Source of the DNA: an uncultured Prevotellaceae bacterium
GTDB taxonomy: Bacteria > Bacteroidota > Bacteroidia > Bacteroidales > Bacteroidaceae
Length of the DNA: 37,052 nucleotides
NCBI GenBank assembly: GCA_900314985.1
Contig: OMXL01000031.1
Span: 1 to 37,052, forward strand
Reading direction: 5' to 3'
Below are positions 16,578 to 25,633 of the stretch, piece after piece (the first letter of the stretch is position 1; every line of letters begins with the position of its first letter). The notes under the pieces were generated by a model. That model did not search any database and was not told where the DNA came from. It saw nothing but the letters and a program-made list of their open reading frames with translations. The position numbers were made by a program, and so were the translations under genes.

Positions 16578-16630
16578 CAAAAAAGTTCACGAATAAAACA
16601 CTTTTTTCAATAAAAAGAAAGGAAAAAATG

Positions 16631-16672
16631 GAACGAGCTGCTCTCTGACTTGTCAGATGGGGCAGCTCGTTC
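16631..16672 (-). terminator. Terminator at the end of the topA-to-anti-sigma operon
   Basis: GAACGAGCTGC (16631-16641) pairs perfectly with GCAGCTCGTTC (16662-16672), with an inner CTGAC-tt-GTCAG hairpin. On the minus strand it is followed by CATTTTTTCC. The 100 bases between it and the anti-sigma stop codon (16673-16774) show nothing else. Confidence 0.65.
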
Positions 16673-16774
16673 TCCGCGTTAGTATGTTATGAAAAATTTG
16701 AGAGAAATGAAACTTCACAGTTTCTTGTGTTTTAACTAAACATGATTTAATATAGAGAAAGCATAGAAAAAAAT

Positions 16775-17254
16775 CTAGTTTTTGGGGCGTTCCATGAGGA
16801 TGCTGGTACTGTCGGCAGCATTGTCGCTCATGTTTTCGGCCTGGACGGGACTGACGGCAGCTACGCTGTCGAGGTCTTGCTGGTAGCGGGCATAGTCTTG
16901 CGGTGTATTCCAGCTATTGTCCCAAGGTGCTTGCAGGGCACCTCCGATAGTGAGAATGATGGCGATGACGGCAGCGGCCTTGAAGAGGGGCATCATACGA
17001 CGTGTGATAGAAATCTCACGGGCCTTGACAACCTTGGGAGCCTCTTCCTCGCGAATCATCTCAAGCATACGGGCATCGAAGTCATCGCCCAACTGCTGAC
17101 TGCTTGCCTCGTCGGCAAAGAGGGCGCGCAAGGGTTCCATCTCCGCAGGGATATTCTCCTGACGGAAGAATGAGCGCAGAATGCTCTCCTCTTCGAGAGT
17201 CGTCTCCGCGTTCCAATAGCGCTCCATGAGTTGTTCGATGTACTTGTAGTCCAT
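16775..17254 (-). CDS. Anti-sigma-factor-like single-pass membrane protein
   Basis: A 159-residue protein directly downstream (48 bases) of an ECF sigma gene. Residues 1-80 are helical and charged (MDYKYIEQLMERYWNAETTLEE), as expected for a cytosolic sigma-binding part. Residues 91-107 form a membrane span (FKAAAVIAIILTIGGAL), and the remaining 50 residues, rich in D, Q and S, would lie in the periplasm. There is no zinc-binding HxxxCxxC motif. The N-terminal phrase YWNAETTLEEE..LR.FF is typical of the short Bacteroidales proteins encoded after ECF sigma genes. Anti-sigma function is inferred from topology and position. Confidence 0.75.
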   Translation of the reverse strand: MDYKYIEQLMERYWNAETTLEEESILRSFFRQENIPAEMEPLRALFADEASSQQLGDDFDARMLEMIREEEAPKVVKAREISITRRMMPLFKAAAVIAIILTIGGALQAPWDNSWNTPQDYARYQQDLDSVAAVSPVQAENMSDNAADSTSILMERPKN

Positions 17255-17302
17255 ACTGTTTTTTGCCTTTTCTATACTAAAGACGTTTGTTAAAACAAAA
17301 AG

Positions 17303-17806
17303 TTACAGAAATCTCTTAAATTTTTCACGAATTGTTTGTCGGGCACGGAAAATATTCACTTTTACCTGCTCTTCTGTGATGTCTAAAATGGTGGCAATAT
17401 CCTTGTAGCTCTTGCCTTCCATGTCGCGTAGCTGCATACAGCTGCGTTGCTTTTCGGGTAGTTGATTGATGAGTTGGCGTACCAGTCGGATGCGGTCGCT
17501 CTGGATGGCCTGCTCCTCAGGATTGGAGGCTACGTGCTGGTCTTTCGGATCGTAGGCAGCATCGAGCGACTGTGCCTGGTTGTCCATGCGGCGTACCTTG
17601 TCGAGCGACAGGTTACGGCAGATAGTCAGGCAGAAGGCCTCTATCGACTCTATCTGGTTCCATTGATCACGACGGTTCCATACCTTCATCATCGTTTCCT
17701 GCACGACATCCTCTGCATCCGCAGCATTCATGGTGATGCGGAGTGCCAGTCTATAAAGCTCGTTCTTCAGCGGCAGGATATCGGTCTGGAAACTGATGGT
17801 TTTCAT
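17303..17806 (-). CDS. ECF-type RNA polymerase sigma factor
   Basis: A 167-residue sigma-70 family protein with region 2 (LYRLALRITMNAADAEDVVQE, then WNRRDQW) and region 4 (LPEKQRSCMQLRDMEGKSYKDIA, then EQVKVNIFRARQTIREKF). Regions 1 and 3 are lacking, as in ECF factors. The ATG at 17806 is preferred over the TTG one codon upstream. It follows argB with a junction made only of a heptamer repeat, and precedes a membrane anti-sigma-like gene, so its activity is probably set by that partner. It is transcribed with core genes (topA, aroK, speA, argB), which may give it a basal supply. No target promoters can be named from this window. Confidence 0.92.
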   Translation of the reverse strand: MKTISFQTDILPLKNELYRLALRITMNAADAEDVVQETMMKVWNRRDQWNQIESIEAFCLTICRNLSLDKVRRMDNQAQSLDAAYDPKDQHVASNPEEQAIQSDRIRLVRQLINQLPEKQRSCMQLRDMEGKSYKDIATILDITEEQVKVNIFRARQTIREKFKRFL

Positions 17807-17809
17807 CAA

Positions 17810-17837
17810 TTCTCAACTCTCAATTCTCAATTCTTAA
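17810..17837. repeat. Heptamer array 1 across the argB-sigma junction
   Basis: Four units TTCTCAA, CTCTCAA, TTCTCAA, TTCTTAA (plus strand). On the coding strand they supply the argB stop codon (TGA at 17827-17829) and run up to 4 bases before the sigma ATG. Confidence 0.75.
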
Positions 17838-18618
17838 CTATCGCCGTGCCGTGCTGTCCGTCGATGGCTGTAGCCAGCGTGATGATGACGCGACCGACAC
17901 CTGCATCGACAGCACTGAGGGCATTCTCTATCTTGGGTAGCATGCCACCGCTGATGGTACCATCGGCCTTGTAGCGTTCGAAGTCGGCATGGGTGATGAC
18001 GGGTATCACGCTGTCGTCATCGTCAGGATTGCGCAGTACGCCTTTCTTCTCAAAGGAGAAGATAAGAGTGACATCGTAGAAAGGAGCCAGTGCCTTGGCA
18101 GTCTCAGAAGCGATGGTGTCGGCATTGGTGTTGAGGATGTGTCCTTCACCATCGTGTGTCAACGGAGCCATGACGGGTGTGATGCCAGCCTCGATGAGGC
18201 GGCTCAGCATCTGGCCGTCAGCACGGTCAACATCGCCAACATAGCCATAGTCGACGGGGGAACCGTCGACCACAAGCGTGGGGCGCTTGTGGCTGCGGAT
18301 GGCATCTGCATCTGCTCCCGTGAGTCCGAGGGCATTGACAGCATTAGCCTGCAGACGAGCCACCAGGTTCTTGTTGACCAGTCCGCCATAGACCATGGTG
18401 ACTACCTCGAGCATGGCGGCATCGGTGATGCGACGGCCGTTGACCATCGTGGTCTCGATGCCCAGGCGCTCAGCCATCTTGGTGGCCTTACGACCGCCAC
18501 CATGTACCAGTACCTTGCGACCCTCGATGGCAGAGAAGTCGCGTAGCAACTGAGAGAGCTGCAGTTCGTCTTCGACCACAGCTCCTCCAACCTTTACGAT
18601 GGTTATTTTTTCTTTCAT
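17827..18618 (-). CDS. argB: Acetylglutamate kinase
   Basis: A 263-residue amino-acid kinase from the ATG at 18618 (MKEKITIVKVGG); another ATG lies two codons earlier. It phosphorylates N-acetylglutamate in arginine synthesis (or N-succinylglutamate, which Bacteroidota are known to use in this step). Visible signatures are KVGGAVVED (ATP site), VHGGGRKATKMAE (substrate loop), NADTIASETAKAL, and SGGMLPKIENALSAV near the C-terminus. Length is normal for the family. It follows speA by about 34 bases, so arginine synthesis and arginine decarboxylation are co-transcribed. The intervening GTTATC-gcat-GATAAC palindrome (about 18636-18651) could be an operator, but nothing confirms this. Confidence 0.95.
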   Translation of the reverse strand: MKEKITIVKVGGAVVEDELQLSQLLRDFSAIEGRKVLVHGGGRKATKMAERLGIETTMVNGRRITDAAMLEVVTMVYGGLVNKNLVARLQANAVNALGLTGADADAIRSHKRPTLVVDGSPVDYGYVGDVDRADGQMLSRLIEAGITPVMAPLTHDGEGHILNTNADTIASETAKALAPFYDVTLIFSFEKKGVLRNPDDDDSVIPVITHADFERYKADGTISGGMLPKIENALSAVDAGVGRVIITLATAIDGQHGTAIVKN

Positions 18619-18652
18619 GCACATTGCGTTATATTGTTATCGCATGATAACG

Positions 18653-20545
18653 TTATTCCAGATAGGTGTAGCCATAGAGGCCGCTGCGGTAGTTCGAGAG
18701 AAACTCCTTGCCCTCTTCCAATGTGATGCGACCGTCCTTGACGCTCTTGGTAACCCATATCTCCAACTGGCGCACCAGTTTCTTGGGATTGTACTGTACG
18801 TACTCCAGCACTTCTTCTACTGTCTCACCATCGAAGATCTGGTCGATATGGTATTTGCCGTCCTTCACAGAGATGTGTACGGCTGTAGTGTCGCCAAAGA
18901 GGTTGTGCATATCACCGAGAATCTCTTGATAGGCACCTACCAGGAACACGCCCAGATAGTATTTCTCATTCTTCTTGAGTGTATGAACGGGCAGCGAGTG
19001 AGAGTTGTGGCGGTTGGTAGCGAAGTTGGCTATCTTACCGTCAGAGTCGCAGGTGATGTCCTGGATGGTGGCGTTGCGTGTGGGACGCTCGTTGAGGCGC
19101 TGGATAGGCATGATGGGGAATATCTGGTCGATAGCCCATGAGTCGGGCAGCGACTGGAACAGCGAGAAGTTACAGAAGTACTTATCGGCCAGCAGCTTGT
19201 CGATGTTCATCAGCTCCTCTGGTACGTGCTTCAGGTTCTTGGCCAGGGCGTGGATCTCATGGCATACGCTCCAGTACATGGCCTCAATCTCTGCGCGTGT
19301 CTTCAGGTCGACGATGCCGTGGGCAAAGAGGTCGAGTACCTCCTCGCGGATCTGTTCGGCGTCGTGCCAGTCTTCCAGCACATTGCGGGGCGACAGGTTG
19401 TCCCAGATATCATAGAGGTCCTTTACCAGCTGGTGTGAGTTCTCGTCGGGCTCAAACTCCTCGGGCATCTCAGGCAGTGAGGCCGTCTCCAGCACATCGA
19501 TGACGAGTACAGAATGGTGAGCAGCCAGTGAGCGTCCACTCTCCGTAATCAGGTTGGGGTGGGGCAGGTCGTTCTTGTTGGCAGCATCGACAAAGGTATA
19601 GATACAGTCGTTGACATACTCCTGGATGGAGTAGTTGACAGACGACTCGCTGGATGGTGAGCGTGTGCCGTCGTAGTCAACGCCCAGTCCACCACCACAG
19701 TCTACGAAGTCTACGTTATAGCCCATCTTATGCAGCTGCACATAGAACTGTGAAGCCTCACGCAGGGCTGTCTGTATGCGACGAATCTTGGTGATCTGCG
19801 AACCGATATGGAAATGGATAAGGCGCAGACAGTCTTTCATGTCTTTCTTCTCTAACAGGTCGAGAGCCTCTAACAGTTCGGCACTGGTCAGTCCGAACTT
19901 AGAAGCATCACCGCCACTCTCTTCCCATTTGCCACTACCACTGCTGGCCAGCTTGATGCGGATGCCAATATTAGGACGCACACCTAACTTCTTGGCCTCG
20001 CGGGCAATGATGTCCAACTCGTTCAGTTTCTCTACAACGATGAAGATGCGCTTACCCATCTTCTGAGCCAGCAGCGCCAGTTCGATGTACGACTGGTCCT
20101 TATAGCCGTTACAGATGATGATGCTGTCGCTCTGACACTGTACGGCGATGACGGCATGCAGTTCAGGCTTAGAACCAGCCTCGATGCCCAGATTGAATTT
20201 ACGACCGTGTGAGATAATCTCCTCCACAACGGGCTGCATCTGGTTGACCTTGATGGGGAATACCACGTAGTTTTCTGCCTTGTAGTCATACTCCTTGGCA
20301 GCCTTCTTAAAACAGCTCCATGTCTTCTCGATACGGTTGTCCAGGATGTCTGGGAAACGCAAGAGTACAGGCGCCTGCACATCACGCAGTGCCAGTTCGT
20401 CCATTACCTCACGCAGGTCAACCTGTGTGTCGTCCTTGCAGGGTGTCACATAGATGTCACCTTCGTCGTTAATACCGAAGTAGCTGGTTCCCCAACCGTT
20501 GATGTTGTAGAGCTCCTTAGAGTCTTCGATGGTCCATTTCTTCAT
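18653..20545 (-). CDS. speA: Biosynthetic arginine decarboxylase
   Basis: A 630-residue PLP enzyme of fold III that turns arginine into agmatine for polyamine synthesis. NYVVFPIKVNQMQP contains the PLP lysine (Lys99). Other blocks are GIEAGSKPELHAV, HFHIGSQITKIRRIQ, FVDCGGGLGVDYDGT and SGRSLAAHHSVLV. The full length and the C-terminal ending GLYGYTYLE match the SpeA family. It lies 21 bases after aroK and is followed by argB, so it is mid-operon. Nothing looks damaged. Confidence 0.96.
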   Translation of the reverse strand: MKKWTIEDSKELYNINGWGTSYFGINDEGDIYVTPCKDDTQVDLREVMDELALRDVQAPVLLRFPDILDNRIEKTWSCFKKAAKEYDYKAENYVVFPIKVNQMQPVVEEIISHGRKFNLGIEAGSKPELHAVIAVQCQSDSIIICNGYKDQSYIELALLAQKMGKRIFIVVEKLNELDIIAREAKKLGVRPNIGIRIKLASSGSGKWEESGGDASKFGLTSAELLEALDLLEKKDMKDCLRLIHFHIGSQITKIRRIQTALREASQFYVQLHKMGYNVDFVDCGGGLGVDYDGTRSPSSESSVNYSIQEYVNDCIYTFVDAANKNDLPHPNLITESGRSLAAHHSVLVIDVLETASLPEMPEEFEPDENSHQLVKDLYDIWDNLSPRNVLEDWHDAEQIREEVLDLFAHGIVDLKTRAEIEAMYWSVCHEIHALAKNLKHVPEELMNIDKLLADKYFCNFSLFQSLPDSWAIDQIFPIMPIQRLNERPTRNATIQDITCDSDGKIANFATNRHNSHSLPVHTLKKNEKYYLGVFLVGAYQEILGDMHNLFGDTTAVHISVKDGKYHIDQIFDGETVEEVLEYVQYNPKKLVRQLEIWVTKSVKDGRITLEEGKEFLSNYRSGLYGYTYLE

Positions 20546-20566
20546 TGTCTTTTGGGTCTAAATGGG

Positions 20567-21094
20567 TTATAGGGCTAATAGGGATTTGATGCGTTCTACG
20601 CTGACGGCTATCTTATCGTAGTTGTCTAGCACGTTGACGTCGAGTGTATGGCGGGCCTTCTCATAGAATGGCGCACGCTCCTGGAGGTGCTCAGTGATAT
20701 AAGCGATGAGCTCCTCTGGGCTTTTTCCTTTCAGCAGCGGGCGTTCCACCTTGGCCATCATCAGGTGTTTGTAGAGTGTCTCTGGAGTGGCCTTCAGATA
20801 GACGACATCGCCCTGCTGGTTCAGATAGTCCATATTGTCGAAGAAGCAAGGAGTACCACCACCACAACTGATGATGACATCCTCAAACTCGGCCACCTCG
20901 TGCAGCATGTTATGCTCTATCTGGCGGAAACCCTCCTCGCCACGCTCAGCGAATATCTGTGAGACGGTCTTACGCATGCGGCTCTCGATATACCAGTCGA
21001 GGTCATAGAACATCATGCCGGTGTCCTTGGAGAGCGCCTTGCCAACGGTGGTCTTGCCAGACCCCATATAGCCTATCAGGATGATGCGTCTCAT
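20567..21094 (-). CDS. aroK: Shikimate kinase
   Basis: A 175-residue P-loop kinase for the fifth step of the shikimate pathway (aromatic amino acids). The N-terminus MRRIILIGYMGSGKTTVGKAL gives the Walker A motif; FYDLDWYIESR carries the shikimate-binding Asp, IISCGGGTPC the substrate-binding glycine loop, and ERPLLKG the lid arginine. The ATG at 21094 shares an ATGA overlap with the topA stop codon, which supports this start over an upstream in-frame ATG at 21124 inside topA. Confidence 0.95.
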   Translation of the reverse strand: MRRIILIGYMGSGKTTVGKALSKDTGMMFYDLDWYIESRMRKTVSQIFAERGEEGFRQIEHNMLHEVAEFEDVIISCGGGTPCFFDNMDYLNQQGDVVYLKATPETLYKHLMMAKVERPLLKGKSPEELIAYITEHLQERAPFYEKARHTLDVNVLDNYDKIAVSVERIKSLLAL

Positions 21095-23394
21095 TTCTTC
21101 TGTTTCTCGATGATGGCCATACATTCTGCATAGGTCAGCTCAGCAGCCTTAGCATGCAGGTTCTTAGGCAGACGGTAGTTTTTGCCGTCGTATGCCAGAT
21201 AGGGACCATAACGTCCGTTGAGCACCTCTAACTTGGCATCCTCCACAAATATCTTCATGTGCTTCTGATTCTCCTGCTGGCGCTTCTCGTTGATGAGTTC
21301 AACAGCCTCTTCGAGGGTGATAGCCATCGGATCGGTGCCTTTAGGCAGTGAAGTGTACTTCTTCTGGTGCAGGATATAGGGACCAAAGCGACCAGCACCG
21401 ATGACAACTGGTGAACCCTCGAAGTCGCCCAGGGTGCGTGGCAACTGGAACAGTTCCAATGCCTCTTCCAACGTCAGCGTCTCCATGCTCTTTTCGCTGG
21501 GCAGCTGTGCAAACTGTGGCTTCTCGCTATCCTCGGCAGAACCAATCTGTACCACAGGACCGAAACGGCCAATCTTAACGAAGACGGGTTTGCCGCTCTT
21601 TGGGTCTTTGCCCAACTGGCGCTCACCGGCCTTACGCTCCTGACGGGCATTCATGGTCTTCTCTACTGTGGGCTCGAACTTCTTGTAGAAGCTTTTCAGC
21701 ATACCTGTCCATGATTCAGTACCCTCAGCAATCTTATCGAAATCCTGCTCTACCTTGGCAGTGAAGTTATAATCCATGATTGAGGGGAAGTACTTCATCA
21801 GGAAGTCGTTGACCACGATACCGATGTCTGAAGGCAACAGCTTACCCTTGTCAGAACCAGCCATCTCCTTGCGTGTCTTCTGCGTGATGAGCTTACCCTT
21901 CAGGGTGTCGATGGTATAGCTGCGCTCCTCACCCTTCTTGTCACCCTTGTGCACATATTCGCGCTGCTGAATGGTAGAGATGGTGGGGGCGTAGGTTGAC
22001 GGACGACCAATGCCAAGTTCTTCCAACTTGTGTACCAGCGAAGCTTCCGTATAACGCTGAGGACCCTGGCTGAAACGTTCTGTTGCCTGAATCTCGCGAC
22101 GCGTCAGTGCCATACCCTTCTTCAATGGAGGCAGGATGTGTGTCTCTTCCTCTTGAGTGTCTTCGTCATCGTTAGACTCACGGTAAACCTTGAAGAAACC
22201 ATCGAACTTGATGACTTCGCCCTGGGCAACAAACTGCTCGTCGGTACCGCTGATAGAGATGTTGACCGTAGTCTTCTCAATCTCTGCATCAGCCATCTGA
22301 CAGGCAATGGTACGCTTCCAGATCAGGTCGTAGAGCTTACGCTCCTGTGCGGTGCCCTCAATCTCTGTGCGATCCATATAGGTAGGACGGATGGCTTCGT
22401 GTGCCTCCTGAGCGCCCTTTGAACTGGTGTGATACTGACGTACCTTGCTGTATTCCTCGCCATAGAGCTTGGTAATCTCCTCCTTGCTGGCATTGATACA
22501 CAGACCAGAGAGGTTGACAGAGTCAGTACGCATATAGGTAATCTGTCCGTGCTCATACAGGTGCTGAGCCACCATCATGGTCTGACTAACGGTGAAGCCT
22601 AACTTGCGGGCGGCCTCCTGTTGCAGGGTAGAGGTGGTGAAGGGAGGTGCGGGAGTGCGCTTCAGCGGTTTTTTGCTGACAGCGTCCACAGCATAAGTGG
22701 CATCGACGCATTTGTGCAGGAACTGCTCTACCTCGTCGTGGGTCTTCAGACGCTGGGCCAAGGTGGCCTTTACCTCTGTCTGCGAACCATCGGCATTGGT
22801 GATGGCAAAGATACCGGCAATGCTGTAATATGCCTCGCTCTGGAAATTCTGTATCTCACGCTCACGCTCTACGATGAGGCGTACGGCCACACTCTGTACA
22901 CGTCCTGCTGACAGGGCGGGCTTCACCTTGCGCCACAGTACGGGCGACAGTTTGAAACCTACCAGACGGTCCAGCACACGACGAGCCTGCTGGGCATTCA
23001 CCAGATTCATGTCCAGATGACGTGGTGTCTCGATAGCCTGCAGAATGGCAGGCTTGGTGATTTCGTGGAATACGATACGGTTGGTCTTCTCCTCGTCCAG
23101 TCCCAGTACCTCACACAAGTGCCATGAGATGGCTTCTCCCTCGCGGTCTTCATCGGATGCGAGCCAGACCTTCTCTGCCTTTTGTGCGTTGCTTTTCAGT
23201 TCTTTGACGAGTTTCTCCTTCTCTTCAGGAATCTCGTATTCGGGTTCGAGCGTACCTGTGTCAATACTCATCTCCTTCTTTTTCAAGTCGCGGATATGAC
23301 CATAGCTCGACATGACCTTATAGTCGCTGCCCAGGAATTTCTCAATGGTTTTTGCCTTGGCAGGAGACTCTACTATCACCAAATTCTTTTGCAT
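21091..23394 (-). CDS. topA: DNA topoisomerase I
   Basis: A 767-residue type IA topoisomerase from the ATG at 23394 (MQKNLVIVESPAKAKTIEKF); the longer frame adds an unlikely tail upstream of the start. The TOPRIM domain holds SDEDREGEAISWHL, and the catalytic tyrosine lies in ITYMRTDSVNLS. The C-terminus carries three topoisomerase C-terminal repeats with the phrases GRFGPVVQIGS, GRFGPYILHQKKYTSLPKGT and GRYGPYLAYDGKNYRLP instead of Cys4 zinc fingers, as is usual in Bacteroidota. It relaxes negative supercoils. It is the first gene of a minus-strand operon of six. Confidence 0.96.
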   Translation of the reverse strand: MQKNLVIVESPAKAKTIEKFLGSDYKVMSSYGHIRDLKKKEMSIDTGTLEPEYEIPEEKEKLVKELKSNAQKAEKVWLASDEDREGEAISWHLCEVLGLDEEKTNRIVFHEITKPAILQAIETPRHLDMNLVNAQQARRVLDRLVGFKLSPVLWRKVKPALSAGRVQSVAVRLIVEREREIQNFQSEAYYSIAGIFAITNADGSQTEVKATLAQRLKTHDEVEQFLHKCVDATYAVDAVSKKPLKRTPAPPFTTSTLQQEAARKLGFTVSQTMMVAQHLYEHGQITYMRTDSVNLSGLCINASKEEITKLYGEEYSKVRQYHTSSKGAQEAHEAIRPTYMDRTEIEGTAQERKLYDLIWKRTIACQMADAEIEKTTVNISISGTDEQFVAQGEVIKFDGFFKVYRESNDDEDTQEEETHILPPLKKGMALTRREIQATERFSQGPQRYTEASLVHKLEELGIGRPSTYAPTISTIQQREYVHKGDKKGEERSYTIDTLKGKLITQKTRKEMAGSDKGKLLPSDIGIVVNDFLMKYFPSIMDYNFTAKVEQDFDKIAEGTESWTGMLKSFYKKFEPTVEKTMNARQERKAGERQLGKDPKSGKPVFVKIGRFGPVVQIGSAEDSEKPQFAQLPSEKSMETLTLEEALELFQLPRTLGDFEGSPVVIGAGRFGPYILHQKKYTSLPKGTDPMAITLEEAVELINEKRQQENQKHMKIFVEDAKLEVLNGRYGPYLAYDGKNYRLPKNLHAKAAELTYAECMAIIEKQKK

Positions 23395-23436
23395 TATCTT
23401 ACCTTTTATTTGTTCTCTATTATTCGTTTCGGGCGG

Positions 23437-23444
23437 CAAAAGTA
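23437..23444 (-). promoter_or_regulatory. -7 promoter element for the topA operon
   Basis: TACTTTTG on the minus strand matches TAnnTTTG and would start transcription near 23430, about 36 bases before the topA ATG. Confidence 0.5.
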
Positions 23445-23485
23445 AGCAAAAGTTTTGGTTACACCTTATATATATAGTAGTTTTT

Positions 23486-24019
23486 TTATTTTCTTAACGT
23501 TTCATGTAGAAAACGAATGACTGCATTTCGGATGCTGGTGAGTCCAAATTCGGCAGGATTAACTTTGTTAATAGGTATCCATATTGCTTCAGCAGCATCG
23601 TCAGAAGCTTTGATGGGTATAGCATCGCAGTGGACGCGTACCAAGAAGTCCATATCAAGGGTATGGACACCCATGCCGCTGTACATATAGACATTGGGTG
23701 AGGAGAAGAGGTACTGGATGTCGTCGACCTCCAGTCCCGTCTCTTCCTTGATCTCACGACGCATGCCCTCCTCAACGGTTTCATACATGTCGCAGAAACC
23801 GCCAGGGAGGTCGAGGGTGCCTTTGGCAGGCTCCTTGGCACGACGTACTACCAACAACTCATTGTTGTCGTTGATGATGAATGCTGCTGTGGCAGAGCAG
23901 GGATTGGCATAATAGGTGAAGCCACAGTCGCTGCATTTCTTGCTTTTGAAGTTGTTGACCTCAAAATGACTGCTGCCACAAACAGGACAGTATTTGAATT
24001 TCTCTAATGGATGCTCCAT
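23486..24019 (-). CDS. NUDIX hydrolase with N-terminal zinc ribbon
   Basis: A 177-residue protein from the ATG at 24019. Residues 11-32 form a Cys4 zinc ribbon (CPVC...CSDC). The NUDIX box is complete: G74-x5-E80-x7-R88-E89-I90-x-E92-E93-x-G95-L96. The combination resembles NudC-like or ADP-ribose-type NUDIX proteins that hydrolyse nucleoside diphosphate derivatives; the exact substrate cannot be read. Its start codon overlaps the stop of the esterase gene (TAATG), so the two are translationally coupled, although their functions have no obvious link. Downstream is only an AT-rich stretch without a clear terminator. Confidence 0.9.
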   Translation of the reverse strand: MEHPLEKFKYCPVCGSSHFEVNNFKSKKCSDCGFTYYANPCSATAAFIINDNNELLVVRRAKEPAKGTLDLPGGFCDMYETVEEGMRREIKEETGLEVDDIQYLFSSPNVYMYSGMGVHTLDMDFLVRVHCDAIPIKASDDAAEAIWIPINKVNPAEFGLTSIRNAVIRFLHETLRK

Positions 24020-25473
24020 TACCAATTGTCTGTTCTAAAGGGGAATAGGGGAAGGTTGCCAGCGTTCTTGACATTACCCAGTTGGAAGTTTTTGAAGCAG
24101 TAGCGTACGGCCACAGGTTTCTTCACTTCAGGACTGCTGACGATGATAGCCTCGTCCCAGTAGCCATTGCCTGGCTGCCAGAAGTGGCGGGCTGTGGCAG
24201 GATGGAAAACGCGGTCCTCGCCAGCCACTTCGAAGCCCTCAATCTGTTCATAGGGTGCATCAGCGTGGTAGTTGTCTTGCAGGTGCAGGTAGATGGCATC
24301 GTCCTTCACCGTCATGTCTTTGAACGTCGAACTCTTGTAGAGTACCTGGCTGAAACCGTAGTCGCGAGCCAGTGCTGTATAGGCCAGACGCTCGCCCACC
24401 TGCTGCTTCTGAGTGGGGTGTATCTGGGTCGTCTCGTAAGGATAGACGAGGTCGTTGGTGCAGACGAGTGAACTGTTGGGGATGATTTGCTGGGCACGGA
24501 ACTGCTGCTCGCGAAGCAACGCTCCATTGGTGGCGTTTACGTCGTCATAGTGGTAAGGCGCAATCTCCACAAAGTAGAAAGGAATCTCGCCCAGTGCAAA
24601 CTGTTGTCTCCACTGTTCTACAAGCAGTTTCAGACGCTCGGAATACTGATTGCCAGGGTCTCCCACATTCGAGCAACCCTGATAGAAGAGGATACCTTTC
24701 ACTGTGTAGTTCAGGATGGGATTGAACGTGCCATTACCCCACAACAGTGCACGCTGGTAGTCGTATTCGGGCTTAAAGGCTACGATGCCTGCCGAGTCTG
24801 TCGGCTCGCTGGTGTACTTCTGCAGATTCTCCTTCGTCAGCCAGCTCTCTACGCGTGAGCCACCCTTGTTGGCCTCAATCAGACCAATGGGAATATCCAA
24901 GGCACTATGCATGACGCGGGCAAAGAAATAGCCAGTGGCAGAGAAGTCGCTTACCGTCTCGGGTGAACACTCACGCCATGTGCAGTCTGCATCGTCCTGA
25001 GGTTCCATACGCATAATGCTGGGAATTTTTACGCTATGCACGCCACGATGGTTCTTAGCGTCGAGCACCGTCTGGTTGTAGTCTTTCACGGGACAGCCCC
25101 AGAAACCCTTGACGGGCATCTCCATATTCGACTGACCGGCACAGACCCATACCTCGCCTGCGAGTACATTATTAATAGAGACCTTGCCGTCACCATCGTC
25201 AAACGTGATGCTTAACGGCTCGTAGGAAGCCTTGGGAGACTTGACGGTCAGCAGCCAGCGTCCTTCCTTGTCGGCTTTGGCGCTTGCTTGCTGATCTGAC
25301 CATGATACTGTTGCCGTCACCTTCTTGCCTGGTTTTGCCCAACCCCATAGACGTACGTCGGTCTGTTGTTGAATCACCATGTTGTCACTTACCAAGTGGG
25401 GCAGGCGCACTTTGGCCTGCACTGTTGAGGCTGCTGCCACCAACATCGCAAAGAGCAGTACTTTCTTATTCAT
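24019..25473 (-). CDS. Sialate O-acetylesterase-like SGNH carbohydrate esterase
   Basis: A 484-residue secreted esterase from the ATG at 25473 (MNKKVLLFAMLVAAASTVQA, a clear signal peptide). An N-terminal beta domain (VRLPHLVSDNMVIQQQ) precedes the SGNH hydrolase: VCAGQSNMEMP holds the catalytic Ser115, ILFYQGCSN the Gly/Asn blocks, and TTQIHPTQKQQVGERLA the catalytic histidine. In many relatives the residue two before that histidine is Asp; here it is Gln. The family removes O-acetyl groups from sialic acids or from xylan. Back-to-back with a GH3-GH67-GH97 operon, acetyl-xylan is the more likely substrate; that is inference. It is coupled to the NUDIX gene. Confidence 0.9.
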   Translation of the reverse strand: MNKKVLLFAMLVAAASTVQAKVRLPHLVSDNMVIQQQTDVRLWGWAKPGKKVTATVSWSDQQASAKADKEGRWLLTVKSPKASYEPLSITFDDGDGKVSINNVLAGEVWVCAGQSNMEMPVKGFWGCPVKDYNQTVLDAKNHRGVHSVKIPSIMRMEPQDDADCTWRECSPETVSDFSATGYFFARVMHSALDIPIGLIEANKGGSRVESWLTKENLQKYTSEPTDSAGIVAFKPEYDYQRALLWGNGTFNPILNYTVKGILFYQGCSNVGDPGNQYSERLKLLVEQWRQQFALGEIPFYFVEIAPYHYDDVNATNGALLREQQFRAQQIIPNSSLVCTNDLVYPYETTQIHPTQKQQVGERLAYTALARDYGFSQVLYKSSTFKDMTVKDDAIYLHLQDNYHADAPYEQIEGFEVAGEDRVFHPATARHFWQPGNGYWDEAIIVSSPEVKKPVAVRYCFKNFQLGNVKNAGNLPLFPFRTDNW

Positions 25474-25503
25474 AGTTTTCTGGTTGTATTTCTTTTTGTT
25501 GCG

Positions 25504-25535
25504 CAAAGGTAACTCAAAACGTGTAAAAAAACAAA
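25504..25535 (-). promoter_or_regulatory. Promoter of the esterase/NUDIX unit
   Basis: On the minus strand TTTG (25532-25535) and TACCTTTG (25504-25511) are 20 bases apart, a near-ideal Bacteroidota promoter. The ATG follows about 24 bases after the predicted start. Confidence 0.7.
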
Positions 25536-25550
25536 TAAAAACAACGAAAA

Positions 25551-25582
25551 TTTGGCTATGTCATAAAAAAAGCGTACATTTG
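25551..25582 (+). promoter_or_regulatory. Promoter of the GH3-GH67-GH97 operon
   Basis: TTTG (25551-25554), 20 bases, then TACATTTG (25575-25582) on the plus strand. It stands back-to-back with the esterase promoter, the two -33 elements being 15 bases apart, so one regulator could control both units. Confidence 0.7.
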
Positions 25583-25633
25583 TAAACTGATTACACGACT
25601 ACCTATGACGTGACGGAACCAATTAAACATGAT

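Noticed and set aside
17989-18546. A 185-codon open frame on the plus strand
   Set aside because: It is antisense to argB, a complete and conserved gene.
24040-24056. Further copy of the G/C-rich element at the end of the esterase gene
   Set aside because: The DNA is similar (CCTTCCCCTATTCCCC on the minus strand), but the encoded LPLFPFRTDNW looks like the family's normal C-terminus, so the likeness is probably coincidental.
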